A stretch of 64,000 bases of DNA from Listeria weihenstephanensis (GCF_003534205.1 NZ_CP011102.1:1810036-1874035); one strand, 5' to 3'. Positions 1 through 13,166 are shown, numbered from the stretch's first letter. Notes: a model not told the origin generated them from the sequence alone. A program made the numbers and translations.

Positions 1-3000
1 AGTTTCAGCACGTTATCGTGAATCGAATGGAAATCAAAATGGGTCGTTTTCCATTCAGAATCAGTCGCATCCGCCGGGAATTGAATCGGAGAGAAATCAT
101 AGACATCCATGTAATCTGGAATAACGATGATTCCCCCTGGATGTTGGCCGGTCGTCCGCTTCACGCCAGTACAGCCCTGCACGAGACGATCCACCTCAGC
201 CCCACGAATCGTCATATTCATGTCGCGCTCGTAATTACGTACATAACCGAACGCCGTCTTCTCAGCAACCGTACCAATCGTTCCAGCACGATATACATAT
301 TCTTCACCGAAAAGCTCCTTCGTATAGGCATGCGCAATCGGTTGATATTCCCCAGAAAAGTTCAAATCGATATCGGGAACTTTATCCCCTTTAAAGCCAA
401 GGAACGTTTCAAAAGGAATATCTTGACCTTCTTTCGTAAACGCCGTTCCGCATTCTGGACATTCTTTATCTGGCAAATCAAATCCAGAACCAACAGAACC
501 GTCATCGAAAAACTCAGAATGCTTACAGTTAGAGCAAATATAATGTGGTGGTAACGGATTTACTTCGGTGATTTCTGTCATTGTAGCGACTAAGGAGGAC
601 CCAACCGAACCACGCGAACCTACGAGATAGCCTTCATTGAGCGATTTTTTTACAAGTTTGTGTGAGATCAAGTAAATAACCGCAAAACCGTGACCGATGA
701 TGCTTTTTAGTTCTTTTTCAAGACGAGCTTCGACGATTTCTGGCAGCTCATCGCCGTAAATACTGCGTGCCATCGTATAACTCATATCGCGAACTTCGTC
801 TTCTGCGCCTTCAATTTTCGGCGTGTATAGGTCATCTTTGATTGGTTTCAGATTTCCCATCCAATCAGCAACGAGGTTTGAATTCGTGACAACGATTTCT
901 TTCGCTTTTTCTTCTCCTAAAAAGGCAAATTCCGCAAGCATTTCATCTGTGGAGCGGAAATGAACATCTGGAAGTGACGCACGGTTAAGCGGATTTGCTC
1001 CACCTTGCGAGTGAATTAATATTTTGCGGTAGATTTTATCGTTCGGATTTAAATAGTGAACATTTCCCGTCGCAACGACTGGTTTGCCAATTTTTTCGCC
1101 GACTTTGACCAAATTCCCGATGATTTCTTCAAGCGCTTTTTCGTCACGTATCAATTCTCGCTCGATAAGTGGCGCATACACTGGTTTTGGCTGCACTTCG
1201 ATGAAATCGTAAAACGCGGCGATTCGCTCGGCTTCTTCCATCCCTTTTTGCATCATCGCTTCAAAAATTTCGCCTTGATTACAGGCTGAGCCAATGATGA
1301 GACCCTCCCGGAGTTTGTTGAGTTCAGAACGCGGAATCCTCGGAACACGGAAGAAATAATTGATTTGCGACATCGAAACGAGCTTAAATAGATTTTTCAA
1401 GCCGACGTCTGTTTTTGCGTAAATCGTCGCATGGAAAGGACGGGCGCGTTTGTATGCATCGCCTTCTCCTCGGAAATTGTTCAGTTGGTCATGAAAGTCA
1501 ATATCGCGCATTTCTTTGGCATCTTTGATCAACTTCCAACCAAGATAGGCCGTTGCCTCGGCGTCAAAAATGGCTCTATGGTGCTGTTCTAAAATTATAT
1601 TGAACTTCTTTGTTAATGTATTTAGACGATGATTTTTGAAATGCGGATAGAGAAAACGAGCTAATTCTAGTGTATCGATAACCGAATTCTCTGCCTTGTC
1701 CATGCCTATTTTCCCGTATGCAGTATTGATAAAGCCCATGTCAAATGAGGCGTTGTGCGCGATTAGGATAGTATCTCCGCAGAATTCTTTGAAATTCTTT
1801 AACACGACTTCAATTGGATCGGAGCCTTTTACCATATCGTCTGTAATCCCAGTCAAATTGATCGTTGTTGCGGATAAGGGATGGCCTGGATCGATGAAAG
1901 CCTCGAACTTATCGATGATTTCGCCGTCCTTCATTTTCACGCCAGCAAGCTCGATGATTGTATCGTAAACAGCTGATAGACCTGTTGTCTCAACGTCAAA
2001 CACGACATATGTTGCGTCTTTTAAGCCTGTGTGTCGCTCATTGTAACCAATAGGAACACCATCGTCAATTAGATTCGCTTCAATTCCGTATAATACTTTG
2101 ATGCCGTTTTTCATTCCTGCGCCATAGGCTTCTGGGAACGATTGAGCCACAGCATGATCTGTAATCGCGATCGCCGGATGTCCCCAATCAGCTGCTTGTT
2201 TTACTAAATCTGCCACGGATGAAGTCGCGTCCATTTGACTCATTGGTGTGTGCAGATGCAATTCTACTCGTTTTTCTTCCGCTGTGTCTAAACGCTTCAC
2301 GCCAGCAATTTCATTCACGTCTTGCGCCATCATGATGAGATCGCGCACAAACGTATCCATCTGAACACTACCACGAACACGAACCCACATGCCTTTTTTC
2401 ATGTTTTGGAACATCGCCGCGTCATCATTATCACGCGAGAACATTTTTATAATAATCGAGCTCGTGTAGTCGGTAATTTTGAATTGAAGCAAACTACGAC
2501 CACTACGCAACTCACGAATTTCCGTCGCAAAAACATAGCCCTCCACTGTAATTCGGCGCTCTTCATCGTAAATATCGCCCAGTGGTTTCCGCTCTTCATC
2601 ATCTTTAATTTTATAGCCGATTTGGAATGGACCAGATGGAGCTTGTCCGCCGCCACCGTTATCCGCCTGTTCCGCGCGTTTTTGCATCACTTGCACGGCT
2701 TCGAGCGCTTTTGCCTGATCCTCTTTTTCTTTGGCTTCCACAAAAGCTTTGTAATGTTCCGTTTCTGATTGATCAAGCATATTTGTCCGCAGCATCATAT
2801 TCGGAAATCCTTTTTCACGCAAACTTTCCGCAATCGCGGGTTGGAAACGCTGGGCAATCGTCGTCTGCTCCATCTCATTATGTATACGAACTTCCATAAA
2901 GTTAGGGGCTGTAAATGTCGGCTTCTGCTCAATTAAAAGTTGACCGATCATCGGTGACTGCTTCGCGAACGGCGTAATCGTGTCGTTCCAGTAATCTTCC

Positions 3001-3288
3001 ACTAGACGCTCCGTCACCGTCTCATCACGCGCATGAATCCGCATCGTCGTCTTCGCAATCTGTTGAAACGCATGATTCATCCCAACACGCATCATTTGAT
3101 ACAATTCAAACGGCAAAATTTGCGCTACTTCCAAGTGAAATTCCCACACTTTATTCGCTTTATCTACAACCAATTTCTCGATTTTTCCATCTTTCGTAAA
3201 ATCTTGAAATACGGCATCATTTCCTAATCCAATTTGCTGCAACAAAATTTGGAATCGTTCTTGTTTTTCTGCATCTGTAATAGACAAA
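1..3288 (-). CDS. polC: DNA polymerase III PolC-type, alpha subunit (partial, C-terminus beyond the window)
   Basis: Replicative DNA polymerase of low-GC Gram-positives, combining polymerase and proofreading exonuclease. About 1096 codons are visible; PolC is usually about 1440, so the C-terminal part lies off the left edge. In order: an N-terminal/OB region, a split PHP domain (HLHT near residue 345), the inserted DEDD exonuclease (FDVETTG near 430, then IAHNASFD), the rest of PHP, a four-Cys zinc cluster around 915-950, and the catalytic PDIDLNF motif. I chose a TTG start at 3288 because an AGGAG lies 9 nt upstream; a TTG at 3294 would be too close to it. It follows proS after about 250 bp, the order I recall for Listeria. 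Identity is secure; the start is likely. Confidence 0.97.
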
Positions 3289-3431
3289 TCCAACAACTCC
3301 TCATATTTCAAACTTCTAACAAAAAAATACCCTCTTACTTTGAAAATACAACACTTTCCTGTATCCCACTCGTAAGACGGCCTATTTTCACTAACTGTAA
3401 ACCTAATTCAAAGACAAGAACCAACGCAAAT

Positions 3432-3504
3432 CAAGCGAAAACGTTCGAATTGTTGGGGTCATAACGCATTTCATTTCGAATAACTCCAACAATTCAAACG
3501 CTTG
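3432..3504. repeat. Inverted repeat between proS and polC
   Basis: Perfect 10-bp arms GAATTGTTGG (3447-3456) and CCAACAATTC (3486-3495), extended outward by CAAGCG (3432-3437) and CGCTTG (3499-3504) with a small asymmetric bulge. There is no T-run on either side, so it does not look like a simple intrinsic terminator. It could be a processing or attenuation hairpin in the proS-polC transcript. The rest of the gap (3289-3535) shows nothing else I can name. Confidence 0.5.
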
Positions 3505-3535
3505 CCGCCGATTCACCTGATTTCCCCACTACACT

Positions 3536-5278
<1,743 letters not shown>

Positions 5279-5319
5279 CTAACAGGCGCTAGGCCCTAAA
5301 GATTCTCCCTTATATCTTT

Positions 5320-6585
5320 CTAGAAAAACGCTCGCTGAATATCGTTCCATGTCACGAGCAACATTAAGATCATCAGTAAAGCGAAACCGACGAAATGCAC
5401 CATACCTTCTTTTTTCGGGTCGAGTGGTTTTCCTCTAATTAGTTCATACAAGAAGAATAGCAAACGTCCACCGTCAAGTGCTGGTAGTGGTAATAAATTG
5501 ACGATCCCCAAGTTGATGCTCAGAACCGCAGTCCAGTTAAGCAATGTTAAAAATCCATAACTCACAACTTCTTGTGTCGACGTGTAAATACCAACTGGGC
5601 CATTTAACATGTTCAGCGAGAAGTCACCTGTTACCATTTGTCCGAGGACATGACCGATTTGCGTTACCCAGAACCAAGTCTGCGTAAAGCCGTATGTGAT
5701 TTTCGTTACGAAGGAATCCGACCCTGGTTGAGCAACTCCAATTTTACCAACGCTCGTGCCATCTTGCGCTTTTTCCGCTTTTGGCGTCACTTCGATATCT
5801 TGTGTTTTCCCATCACGATCTACTTTAAAATCCAACTCTTTATTCGGATTTTTCTCTACTGTAGAAAAAATGTCCTGCCATGAATCCATCGCCTTGCCAT
5901 TGATGGAAATAACTTCATCACCTTGTTTCAAACCAGCTTCTTGCGCTGCACCATTATCCATTACTTGCCCAATTTCTGGATCATTTGACGGGACACTTCC
6001 CGATACAAAAGCAAGAATTGTAAAGATAATAATAGCTAAAATAAAGTTGAATAACGGTCCTGCAAAAATGGTCATCGCACGTTTACCAAGTGATTTAGAT
6101 TGGAAAACACGATCATATGGTGCGATAATTGTTTCTAGTTTACCATCGACAACTACTGCGTCACTCGCTACTTGATAGCGAACGATTTTGTCCTCGTCGT
6201 ATTCTTCATAACCTTCGATGAAAAGTTCTCTTTCAAGATCGCTTCCAGAAACTTCAAGTGGTTGCACATCTTGATATTGATCTTTTCCATTAATAATAAT
6301 TTTGGTGACCACTTCATCGTCATTTAAAATCAAGCCGACGCGGTAACCTGGTTTCAGCTCAACGACTTCACCATCCTCACCCGCCATGCGCACATAACCG
6401 CCGATGGGGAGAAGCCTTAAAGTATACTGTGTTTCTTTCTTGCGGTAAGCAAATATTTTTGGACCAAAACCAATCGAAAAATCGCGAACTAGAATCCCAG
6501 ATCTTTTTGCAAACAAGAAATGTCCGAGTTCATGAAAGAAAACGATTAGGCCAAAAACAAATATAAACGCAATAATGGTTGTCAT
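5320..6585 (-). CDS. rseP: RseP/RasP site-2 intramembrane zinc metalloprotease
   Basis: Cleaves anti-sigma factors and signal-peptide remnants within the membrane. The first transmembrane segment carries the HExxH zinc site ([11 protein letters not shown], residues 16-26). A PDZ-like domain follows (around residues 205-285, [17 protein letters not shown]), and the second catalytic motif [16 protein letters not shown] lies near 365-380 before the last membrane helix. 421 residues, full length for the family. The ATG is preceded by GAGGTG. The gene sits 10 bp after dxr and upstream of proS, the usual Firmicute arrangement. Confidence 0.95.
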   Translation of the reverse strand: MTTIIAFIFVFGLIVFFHELGHFLFAKRSGILVRDFSIGFGPKIFAYRKKETQYTLRLLPIGGYVRMAGEDGEVVELKPGYRVGLILNDDEVVTKIIINGKDQYQDVQPLEVSGSDLERELFIEGYEEYDEDKIVRYQVASDAVVVDGKLETIIAPYDRVFQSKSLGKRAMTIFAGPLFNFILAIIIFTILAFVSGSVPSNDPEIGQVMDNGAAQEAGLKQGDEVISINGKAMDSWQDIFSTVEKNPNKELDFKVDRDGKTQDIEVTPKAEKAQDGTSVGKIGVAQPGSDSFVTKITYGFTQTWFWVTQIGHVLGQMVTGDFSLNMLNGPVGIYTSTQEVVSYGFLTLLNWTAVLSINLGIVNLLPLPALDGGRLLFFLYELIRGKPLDPKKEGMVHFVGFALLMILMLLVTWNDIQRAFF

Positions 6586-6595
6586 TGTTTCACCT

Positions 6596-7738
6596 CTATA
6601 AAAGTGTCTTCACGTAAGCACGTGTTTCCTGATCTACTTGGAAAATAGTCTCCAAATCAGGGTTGGGTATTGCCTCATGGCGGTTCATCGCATTTTCAAC
6701 GAGCGCCTCGATGTCTTGAAATGCTACCTGCCCATTTAAGAAGCCGGCAACAGCAATCTCATTTGCTGCGTTTAAAACAGAAGGCATCGTTCCACCTATT
6801 TTACCAGCAGTGTACGCTAATTTCAATGCTGGGAAACGATGAAAATCCATTTTATCAAAATGAAGCGTGCCGAATTCCGTAATATCAAACGGTTTGTTGA
6901 ACGAAATACTCGCTCTTTCCGGGTGCGTTAGCGCGTATTGAATCGGGACACGCATATCCGGCAAGCCAAGTTGCGCAATATGACTTCCATCTTTAAAAGC
7001 GACCATCGAATGAATCACACTTTCACGATGAATAACCACATCAATCGCATCATAATCTAAATCAAAAAGCCAATGTGCTTCAATGACTTCCAAACCTTTG
7101 TTAAACATCGTCGCTGAATCAATCGTAATTTTGTTTCCCATCGACCAGTTTGGATGCGCCAAAGCTTCTGCGACGGTCACATTTTTCAATTGTTCACGCG
7201 TCTTGTCGCGGAAACTACCACCCGATGCCGTCACGATCAATTTATCAATATTCGCCGGGTTCTCACCTTGTAAACACTGATAAATAGCCGAATGTTCGCT
7301 ATCTACGGGTACGATCTTGACGCCTTTTTCTTTTGCCGCACGCATGACTAAATGTCCCGCGGTTACGAGCGTTTCTTTATTCGCAATCGCGATTTCTTTA
7401 CCCGCTGCGATCGCGTCAAGCGTTGGTTGCAAGCCCACACTTCCCATCACCGCATTAATTAAAATATCGCCATGACTGTACGTTGCAACTTCCTGTAAGC
7501 CCATCGCGCCATAATAAATCTTGATGTCAGGAAATTCTAACTTCAGTTTTTCGTAATCTCGGCGATGTTCCACCGATACGATTTCTGGTTTAAACGCCCG
7601 GATAATTCCCATTCCAAGCTTCATATTTCTTCCAAACGAAAGCGCTACGACCTGGAAAAGCTCTGGATGTTCTTTTACAATTTCAAGTGTTTGGCTCCCG
7701 ACTGATCCCGTCGCGCCTAGTAAATTAATTTTCCTCAT
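6596..7738 (-). CDS. dxr: 1-deoxy-D-xylulose 5-phosphate reductoisomerase
   Basis: Second step of the MEP isoprenoid pathway: converts DXP to 2-C-methyl-D-erythritol 4-phosphate with NADPH. The N-terminal nucleotide fold is [14 protein letters not shown]. Further family motifs are [10 protein letters not shown] near residue 120, [13 protein letters not shown] near 147, SGGSFRD near 173, and the metal/substrate loop [17 protein letters not shown] near 195-210. 380 residues, normal length. AGAGGTG precedes the ATG. It sits between cdsA and rseP, probably co-transcribed with them. Confidence 0.97.
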   Translation of the reverse strand: MRKINLLGATGSVGSQTLEIVKEHPELFQVVALSFGRNMKLGMGIIRAFKPEIVSVEHRRDYEKLKLEFPDIKIYYGAMGLQEVATYSHGDILINAVMGSVGLQPTLDAIAAGKEIAIANKETLVTAGHLVMRAAKEKGVKIVPVDSEHSAIYQCLQGENPANIDKLIVTASGGSFRDKTREQLKNVTVAEALAHPNWSMGNKITIDSATMFNKGLEVIEAHWLFDLDYDAIDVVIHRESVIHSMVAFKDGSHIAQLGLPDMRVPIQYALTHPERASISFNKPFDITEFGTLHFDKMDFHRFPALKLAYTAGKIGGTMPSVLNAANEIAVAGFLNGQVAFQDIEALVENAMNRHEAIPNPDLETIFQVDQETRAYVKTLL

Positions 7739-7753
7739 TAGTACACCTCTATT

Positions 7754-8554
7754 TTATAAAATTTGAAGTATATGTAGCAAAGGTAACAGGAGCGGCAATA
7801 CAAATAATAAATTATCAAACCGATCTAATACCCCGCCATGTCCAGGCAGTAATTTCCCTGAATCTTTCACGCCATAATAACGTTTCAACGCTGATTCCAC
7901 TAAATCTCCCAACTGTCCAAAAATAGAAAGCACCACAATAAGAATGCCAATCACAATTGGATTTCCATCAAGACCCATGTACAGATAGTAGCCTCCAGCG
8001 ATTAAAACAGCAAACACGATACCCCCAACAAAACCTTCCACCGTCTTATTCGGACTCACATTTGGCGCTAGTTTATGTTTCCCAAGTGAGCGTCCTACAA
8101 AATAGGCCATCGTATCCGTTATCCACACAATCAAAAGCGCGAAAATAACGTATTCCAATCCCGCATTTCGCGTTTCAGCCAAGTAATGGAACCCAAGTCC
8201 CGTATAAAAAGCCGCTAAAATACCGATTCCCACTTGATCGAAATGGTATCTATTTTTCGAAAATACCGTATAGGAAAGCAATAGTGCCATACACACAAAA
8301 ATAATTTCCATTTGCGTAATATCGTATTCCCCTAGCCACTCTAAAAAACGGCTCGGTGCCGCAATCGTAAGTGTCAAAACAAGTGTAATGACGCCGTTCA
8401 CTGAAAATAAACTCTGCTTCGTCATCACCAATATTTCATATAATGCGATCGCTGCTAACAACATGCTGAACAGTTCGAATGGCAATTTTCCGTAAATCAC
8501 AAACGGTAGGAACACCGCTAATGCTACGATTGCCGTAATAATTCTTGTTTTCAC
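7754..8554 (-). CDS. cdsA: Phosphatidate cytidylyltransferase
   Basis: Makes CDP-diacylglycerol from phosphatidate and CTP at the membrane, the branch point for phospholipid synthesis. 266 residues with about seven or eight hydrophobic segments. The C-terminal CdsA signature is visible: SPNKTVEGFVGG near residue 170 and the motif around GDLVESALKRYYGVKDSGKL (about 215-235), then LPGHGGVLDRFD. The GTG start at 8554 has AGGGAGG 8 nt upstream. It lies 15 bp from dxr and 12 bp from uppS in one operon-like run. Confidence 0.96.
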   Translation of the reverse strand: MKTRIITAIVALAVFLPFVIYGKLPFELFSMLLAAIALYEILVMTKQSLFSVNGVITLVLTLTIAAPSRFLEWLGEYDITQMEIIFVCMALLLSYTVFSKNRYHFDQVGIGILAAFYTGLGFHYLAETRNAGLEYVIFALLIVWITDTMAYFVGRSLGKHKLAPNVSPNKTVEGFVGGIVFAVLIAGGYYLYMGLDGNPIVIGILIVVLSIFGQLGDLVESALKRYYGVKDSGKLLPGHGGVLDRFDNLLFVLPLLLPLLHILQIL

Positions 8555-8566
8555 AATATATCCTCC

Positions 8567-9325
8567 CTATAGACCCCCGAAACGTCTCGAGCGATTCTGA
8601 TACTCCACAATCGCCTGTTTGAAATCACTTTCCGAAAAATCAGGCCAATGCGTCTCCGTAAAATAAAACTCGCTGTACGCAAGTTGCCATAACATAAAAT
8701 TACTCAATCTTAGTTCGCCACTCGTACGAATCAGCAGATCAGGATCAGATAAACCAGCGCTCATTAGATGCTTCGCTAACCTTTCTTCCGTAAAATCGTC
8801 TGCCGTTAAACCTTCTTCGAGTAACTCGCGCATTGCCGCTTGCGTCGCCGTTACAATTTCTGCACGCGATCCATAATTAAGCGCAAAATTGAGAACCAAT
8901 CCAGTATTCCCTTTTGTCGCTTCGATAGCGCGTTCCACTGCATCTAGCGTGTGACTCGGCAGTTCTTCCTTATACCCCATCACATTTACCCGCACATTCT
9001 CTTCCATCAATTCAGGAATAAACGTATCGAAAAATTCACCGGGTAGCTTCATTAAAAAATCGACTTCATCATTCGGTCGCTTCCAGTTTTCAGTAGAAAA
9101 AGCATAGAGGGTCAAGACATCAATTCCGACACCACTCGCATAACGCGTCATCCGCTTCACCACTTGCATACCTTCACGATGCCCAGCAACGCGAGGTAAG
9201 AAACGCTTCTTCGCCCATCTACCGTTACCATCCATAATAATCGCAACGTGGCTTGGCAAAGGAAGTTCCGCTGAAATTTCACTATTTATCATATTCTCGT
9301 CTTGACGAAATATTTTCTTAAACAT
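8567..9325 (-). CDS. uppS: Undecaprenyl pyrophosphate synthase
   Basis: Extends farnesyl diphosphate with isopentenyl diphosphate to C55-PP, the lipid carrier for peptidoglycan and teichoic acids. Cis-prenyltransferase motifs are clear: HVAIIMDGNGRWAKKR near residue 25, GHREGM, LYAFSTENWKRP, FALNYGSRAEI, and the C-terminal DLLIRTSGELRLSNF. The start is the ATG at 9325, with GGAGG 7 nt upstream, giving 252 residues; the longer in-frame reading from 9361 lacks a good ribosome site. Upstream lies a 567-bp gap holding a candidate promoter and a repeat element. Confidence 0.96.
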   Translation of the reverse strand: MFKKIFRQDENMINSEISAELPLPSHVAIIMDGNGRWAKKRFLPRVAGHREGMQVVKRMTRYASGVGIDVLTLYAFSTENWKRPNDEVDFLMKLPGEFFDTFIPELMEENVRVNVMGYKEELPSHTLDAVERAIEATKGNTGLVLNFALNYGSRAEIVTATQAAMRELLEEGLTADDFTEERLAKHLMSAGLSDPDLLIRTSGELRLSNFMLWQLAYSEFYFTETHWPDFSESDFKQAIVEYQNRSRRFGGL

Positions 9326-9392
9326 GTTCTTTCCTCCAATAGAATTACCAAGAGTCGGCACGTCTATACCTATAATAACAAAAATAACAGCA

Positions 9393-9421
9393 ATTATGTA
9401 CTATAACTTGCTCAAGTTAAA
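9393..9421 (-). promoter_or_regulatory. Candidate SigA-type promoter for the uppS operon
   Basis: On the minus strand, TTTAAC (9421-9416) and CATAAT (9398-9393) are separated by exactly 17 bp and lie about 70 bp before the uppS start. This would separate uppS-cdsA-dxr-rseP from pyrH-frr. Sequence-only prediction. Confidence 0.4.
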
Positions 9422-9490
9422 TAAGAAATTAATGAGATTCGAGATATTTCTTGATTTTCCTATTTCAAAATGGCCTTATTTCTATAAATC

Positions 9491-9527
9491 AGAGAGGCAC
9501 TTCCTTATTTGAAGAAAATGCCTCTCT
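9491..9527. repeat. Perfect 9-bp inverted repeat in the frr-uppS gap
   Basis: AGAGAGGCA (9491-9499) and TGCCTCTCT (9519-9527) enclose a 19-nt loop. It lies downstream of frr and ahead of the uppS promoter, so it may end the pyrH-frr transcript. No strong T-run follows in the minus direction, so terminator function is uncertain. Confidence 0.4.
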
Positions 9528-9707
9528 GTAGAACTTTTGGACTCGTATCATTAATTGATTGAAGTCTTAATATGCATGAGAGTCGTGTGAGTTTGTAATC
9601 TGTCAGCGGGGATTATACCGCTGAGTTTTGAATTAGCTCTTAGTTTTTATTGAAGTTGGGGATCTGAAAGGGGTGGTATCTCAACATTTTTTGTTGGTTG
9701 AGATTTT

Positions 9708-9892
9708 AGCGCCTTCGGATCCAGCTCTGTTGTGGTTCTTGAAAAGCGTCGTTTGCTTTTTTAGAACCTCAATATGCAGTTGAATGTAATGAAAATGCCT
9801 TCCTTTTAGTAGCTCCTCGTAAAAGTCAAAAGAGGACTTTTACTGCGCCCTCTAACAATTTCTGTCGAGGCTAACGGGCTGTTTCCGCTCTT
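9708..9892. repeat. Dispersed structured repeat, frr-proximal copy
   Basis: This 3'-flanking sequence of frr matches the tandem repeat downstream of rnjB at 26.06-26.44 kb. Shared blocks are gccttcggatccagct (9711 onward), the hairpin GTAAAAGTC/GACTTTTAC (9819-9827, 9835-9843), and a nearly identical stretch from about 9844 into the frr stop codon. An extra segment of about 80 bp (9728-9810) is not in the 26-kb copies. Nothing in it looks protein-coding. Confidence 0.75.
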
Positions 9893-10450
9893 CTATACTT
9901 CCATGATCTCTTCTTCTTTACTCTTCGCAATCTCATCCAATTTCTTAATACTCGCATCGGTCAGTTTTTGCACGTCTTCTGTGAAATTACGCAAATCATC
10001 TTCGGTAATATCGCCGGATTTCTCTAATTTCTTCAAGTCATCATTTGCATCGCGACGTACGTTACGGATGGCTACTTTTGCGTCTTCTGCTTCTTTTTTC
10101 ACTTCTTTTACTAGTTCTTTACGACGTTCTTCTGTTAATTGTGGAATCGCAATACGGATTACTTCGCCGTCGTTATTTGGCATAATTCCAAGATCTGCTT
10201 TTAAAATCGCTTTTTCGATATCGCCCAGCGCTGTTTTGTCGTAAGGTGAGATCATTAGTAAACGTGCTTCTGGAACGCTCACTCCTGCTACTTGGTTGAT
10301 TGGTGTTGGAGCGCCGTAGTAATCTACAGATACGCGGTCAAGTAGAGACGCGTTCGCACGACCTGCGCGGATAGATCCTAATTGATGTTGTAGCGCTTGC
10401 TCCGATTTTGTCATTTTGTCTTTTGCTTGAGCTAAAACTTCTTTACTCAT
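9893..10450 (-). CDS. frr: Ribosome recycling factor
   Basis: Splits post-termination ribosomes together with EF-G. 185 residues, the standard length. The RRF core is obvious: [13 protein letters not shown] near residue 30, [16 protein letters not shown] near 50-65, and [19 protein letters not shown] near 130. AGGGAGG precedes the ATG. It starts 2 bp after pyrH ends, so the two are translationally close-coupled. The last codons (IMEV, stop TAG) and the 3' flank share sequence with the end of rnjB. Confidence 0.98.
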   Translation of the reverse strand: MSKEVLAQAKDKMTKSEQALQHQLGSIRAGRANASLLDRVSVDYYGAPTPINQVAGVSVPEARLLMISPYDKTALGDIEKAILKADLGIMPNNDGEVIRIAIPQLTEERRKELVKEVKKEAEDAKVAIRNVRRDANDDLKKLEKSGDITEDDLRNFTEDVQKLTDASIKKLDEIAKSKEEEIMEV

Positions 10451-10452
10451 TC

Positions 10453-11181
10453 TTATTTCCTCCCTCTTACTATTGTTCCAATTTTTTCGCCTAGGATAAC
10501 GCGTTTGATATTGTTTTCTGTTTCTTCAAACGAGAAGACGACTAATGGAATATCGTTGTCCATGCTTAAAGATGATGCCGTCGTATCCATAACCTGTAAA
10601 TTGTCTTTAATCACATCAAGATAAGAAAGTTCATCATATTTTACGGCTGTGTCATCCAATTTTGGATCGGCACTGTAAACGCCATCGACATTATTTTTAG
10701 CCATCAAAATAACTTCTGCCTCGATTTCAGCTGCACGTAATGCTGCCGTTGTATCAGTTGAGAAATAAGGATTCCCAGTTCCCGCTGCAAAAATAACAAC
10801 GCGACCTTTTTCCAAGTGACGAATCGCTTTACGTCGAATATACGGTTCAGCTATCTGACGCATATCAATGGAAGTTTGAACACGTGTAGCTACACCAACG
10901 TTCTCTAGTGAATCTTGTAAGGACAAGGAGTTCATAACTGTTGCAAGCATTCCCATATAATCTGCCGCAGCCCGGTCCATTCCCATCTCACTGCCAAGCT
11001 TACCTCGCCAAATATTGCCACCACCGACAACGATAGCGACCTCCACACCAAGCTCTACAACCTCTTTTACTTGTTGCGAAATGGAGTTTACAACGCGGGG
11101 GTTAATTCCAAACCCTTCCGTTCCTGCTAAAGCTTCACCACTAAGTTTCAATACTACTCGTTTATATTCTGGGGTATCCAT
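10453..11181 (-). CDS. pyrH: UMP kinase
   Basis: Phosphorylates UMP to UDP; hexameric amino-acid-kinase fold. Visible motifs are [13 protein letters not shown] at the N-terminus, [10 protein letters not shown] near residue 55-65, [16 protein letters not shown], and [16 protein letters not shown] near 140. The ATG at 11181 has GGAGG 5 nt upstream and gives 242 residues; the ORF could extend four codons upstream but without a better ribosome site. In Listeria pyrH normally follows tsf; here the upstream neighbour is a divergent gene. Confidence 0.96.
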   Translation of the reverse strand: MDTPEYKRVVLKLSGEALAGTEGFGINPRVVNSISQQVKEVVELGVEVAIVVGGGNIWRGKLGSEMGMDRAAADYMGMLATVMNSLSLQDSLENVGVATRVQTSIDMRQIAEPYIRRKAIRHLEKGRVVIFAAGTGNPYFSTDTTAALRAAEIEAEVILMAKNNVDGVYSADPKLDDTAVKYDELSYLDVIKDNLQVMDTTASSLSMDNDIPLVVFSFEETENNIKRVILGEKIGTIVRGRK

Positions 11182-11378
11182 ATTGACCTCCATCTACTTT
11201 CTATTTGGCTCATTCCTAATACTTGGAACAACTCCATCATATTCTATAATACTAAAAAAAAGCATGAAGCAAAAGCATTTTCGTGTAAATTTCAAAAATA
11301 ATATTTTTCCAGCCTAATTTAGCTACTATTTCTTACCACTCTATCGTATAATAAAGAGCAACTATTAGGGGGGATTTC

Positions 11379-13166
11379 ATGAACGCCATCAAAATATTCC
11401 AAACATTAAAGACTTCTTTCTTTTATACCCGTTTTAATTCGTGGTACTACATAAAGTTCGTCTTTATTTTACAAGCTATCATACTTTTACTCGCACTTCC
11501 ATTTCTAGCGTTATTTTTTCAAGTCATGACGACATCGCTTGGATATGACAGCATCACCGATCAAAATATACTTGAATTTTTGCGCAATCCGCTTGGCCTT
11601 ATATTTGCTCTCCTATTTGGGTTATTCGCGCTCTTTTTTATCTATCTTGAATTATCTGTATTAATTCTTGTTGCTTACTATCATCAACAACAAATACCAT
11701 TCACGATCCGAATGATTCTTCGCAAAATTATGCGACAATCGAAATATTTATTATCTTTCCAATTTGTTTTCTTTCTATTATATTTCGTTCTCATTGTACC
11801 GATTGCTGGCATGGGACTTCATTCCGAATTGACGGATGGGATTTATATTCCAAATTTCATCGTGAACGAATTACTTAAATCCACATCTGGCTCGATTCTT
11901 TACTTTAGTTTTATCGCCGTTGTGATCTATATTAATATTCGTTTACTCTTCTCGCTCGCCATCTTCCTTACTGGCGATCATACCATTTTTCAAGCGATTA
12001 AGCGCAGTTGGGTGACGACGCGTTGGCAAACTTGGCGCATTGTGGCGAATTTCTTATTATTCTCTCTTATTGGCGCAATTTTGCTATTCATCACGGCTTT
12101 CATTTTCCTATTTCCGACGATTCTAACAGAGCAATTATGGGCCCCGGCCGCTCCAGTTGTAGCTGGGATATCCTTGACGTTAAGCCAGATTTTCTTTGTT
12201 GTTGCCTTTACGATTACGCCAATTTTTATTGCTCATGCTGTCATTTTTATGTTTTTAACACGGGAAAATAAAGTCGTGGCCAAAACGGAAACGAGAGGCG
12301 CTAAGCGGAAACATCGCAAGTCATTTTATGTCGTTATTACGCTTGGAATCGCAGCGCTCGTAACGATTAACGGTGTCTATTTAAACGAAGTCACATATAG
12401 CGATAACACGCAGATCATCGCCCATCGCGGATTAAAAAGTACCGGTGTGGAAAATTCACTTGAAGCGCTCCACGGTGCTGCGAAAATCGGCGTTGATTTT
12501 GTGGAAATGGATATACTTGAAACAAAAGATCACCAATTCGTCGTGTTTCATGATACGAACTTAAGAAGGCTAGCTGGGATTAATCGAAATGTTGCTGATA
12601 TGACGCTTGCGGAACTTGAAAAAGTAACGATTAGGCAAGATGGCTTCACGTCGACTATCCCCTCCCTTGAAACGTACATCGATCATGCGAAAAAATGGAA
12701 CGTGAACCTAAATATCGAAATCAAGACACATGGTGGTGAATCCAAAGGTTTCATCGCTAATTTCGAGAAGATCGTGAAAGATCATGGCGTTGAATCCAGT
12801 TATATTTATCAGACGCTTGACCGACCTATCGTCGAGACCATTAAGAAAAATTATCCTGCGATGCGTATCGGCTTCATTGTACCGCTTAATTTTGGAAATC
12901 TCGTTAATATCAACGCCGATTTTATCGTCATCGAGGAGTTCTCTTATAGCGCAAGTATGCAAGAACAAGCGCATGCGCGTAATATGGATCTGCTCGTTTG
13001 GACGATTACGACACCAGAAGCCGCGCGGAAATATATGCTTGCTGGTGTTGACGGAATTATCACGGAGATACCAGCAGAAACGATGAAAGTGCAAAGCGAC
13101 CTGCGTGAGGATCAAGCTGTTAGTACGAAATTATCTGATGCTATTGATTTATTTACTGGTAATTAA
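11379..13166 (+). CDS. Membrane-anchored glycerophosphodiester phosphodiesterase
   Basis: Two-part protein of 595 residues. The first ~330 residues hold about seven or eight hydrophobic helices, matching the membrane domain often fused to these enzymes. The rest is a GDPD TIM barrel: IIAHRGLKSTGVENS (catalytic His-Arg and Glu-Asn, near 347-362), GVDFVEMDI with FVVFHDTNL (Glu, Asp, His), and NIEIKTHGG near 445. It hydrolyses glycerophosphodiesters to glycerol 3-phosphate and an alcohol, outside the membrane or at its surface by inference. The ATG is preceded by GGGGGG. A TATAAT-like sequence (11346 region) lies before it, divergent from pyrH. Confidence 0.9.
   Translation: MNAIKIFQTLKTSFFYTRFNSWYYIKFVFILQAIILLLALPFLALFFQVMTTSLGYDSITDQNILEFLRNPLGLIFALLFGLFALFFIYLELSVLILVAYYHQQQIPFTIRMILRKIMRQSKYLLSFQFVFFLLYFVLIVPIAGMGLHSELTDGIYIPNFIVNELLKSTSGSILYFSFIAVVIYINIRLLFSLAIFLTGDHTIFQAIKRSWVTTRWQTWRIVANFLLFSLIGAILLFITAFIFLFPTILTEQLWAPAAPVVAGISLTLSQIFFVVAFTITPIFIAHAVIFMFLTRENKVVAKTETRGAKRKHRKSFYVVITLGIAALVTINGVYLNEVTYSDNTQIIAHRGLKSTGVENSLEALHGAAKIGVDFVEMDILETKDHQFVVFHDTNLRRLAGINRNVADMTLAELEKVTIRQDGFTSTIPSLETYIDHAKKWNVNLNIEIKTHGGESKGFIANFEKIVKDHGVESSYIYQTLDRPIVETIKKNYPAMRIGFIVPLNFGNLVNINADFIVIEEFSYSASMQEQAHARNMDLLVWTITTPEAARKYMLAGVDGIITEIPAETMKVQSDLREDQAVSTKLSDAIDLFTGN

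Noticed and set aside
2322-2768. Plus-strand open frames inside polC (also 18-554)
   Set aside because: Antisense shadows of a well-supported polC frame without ribosome sites.
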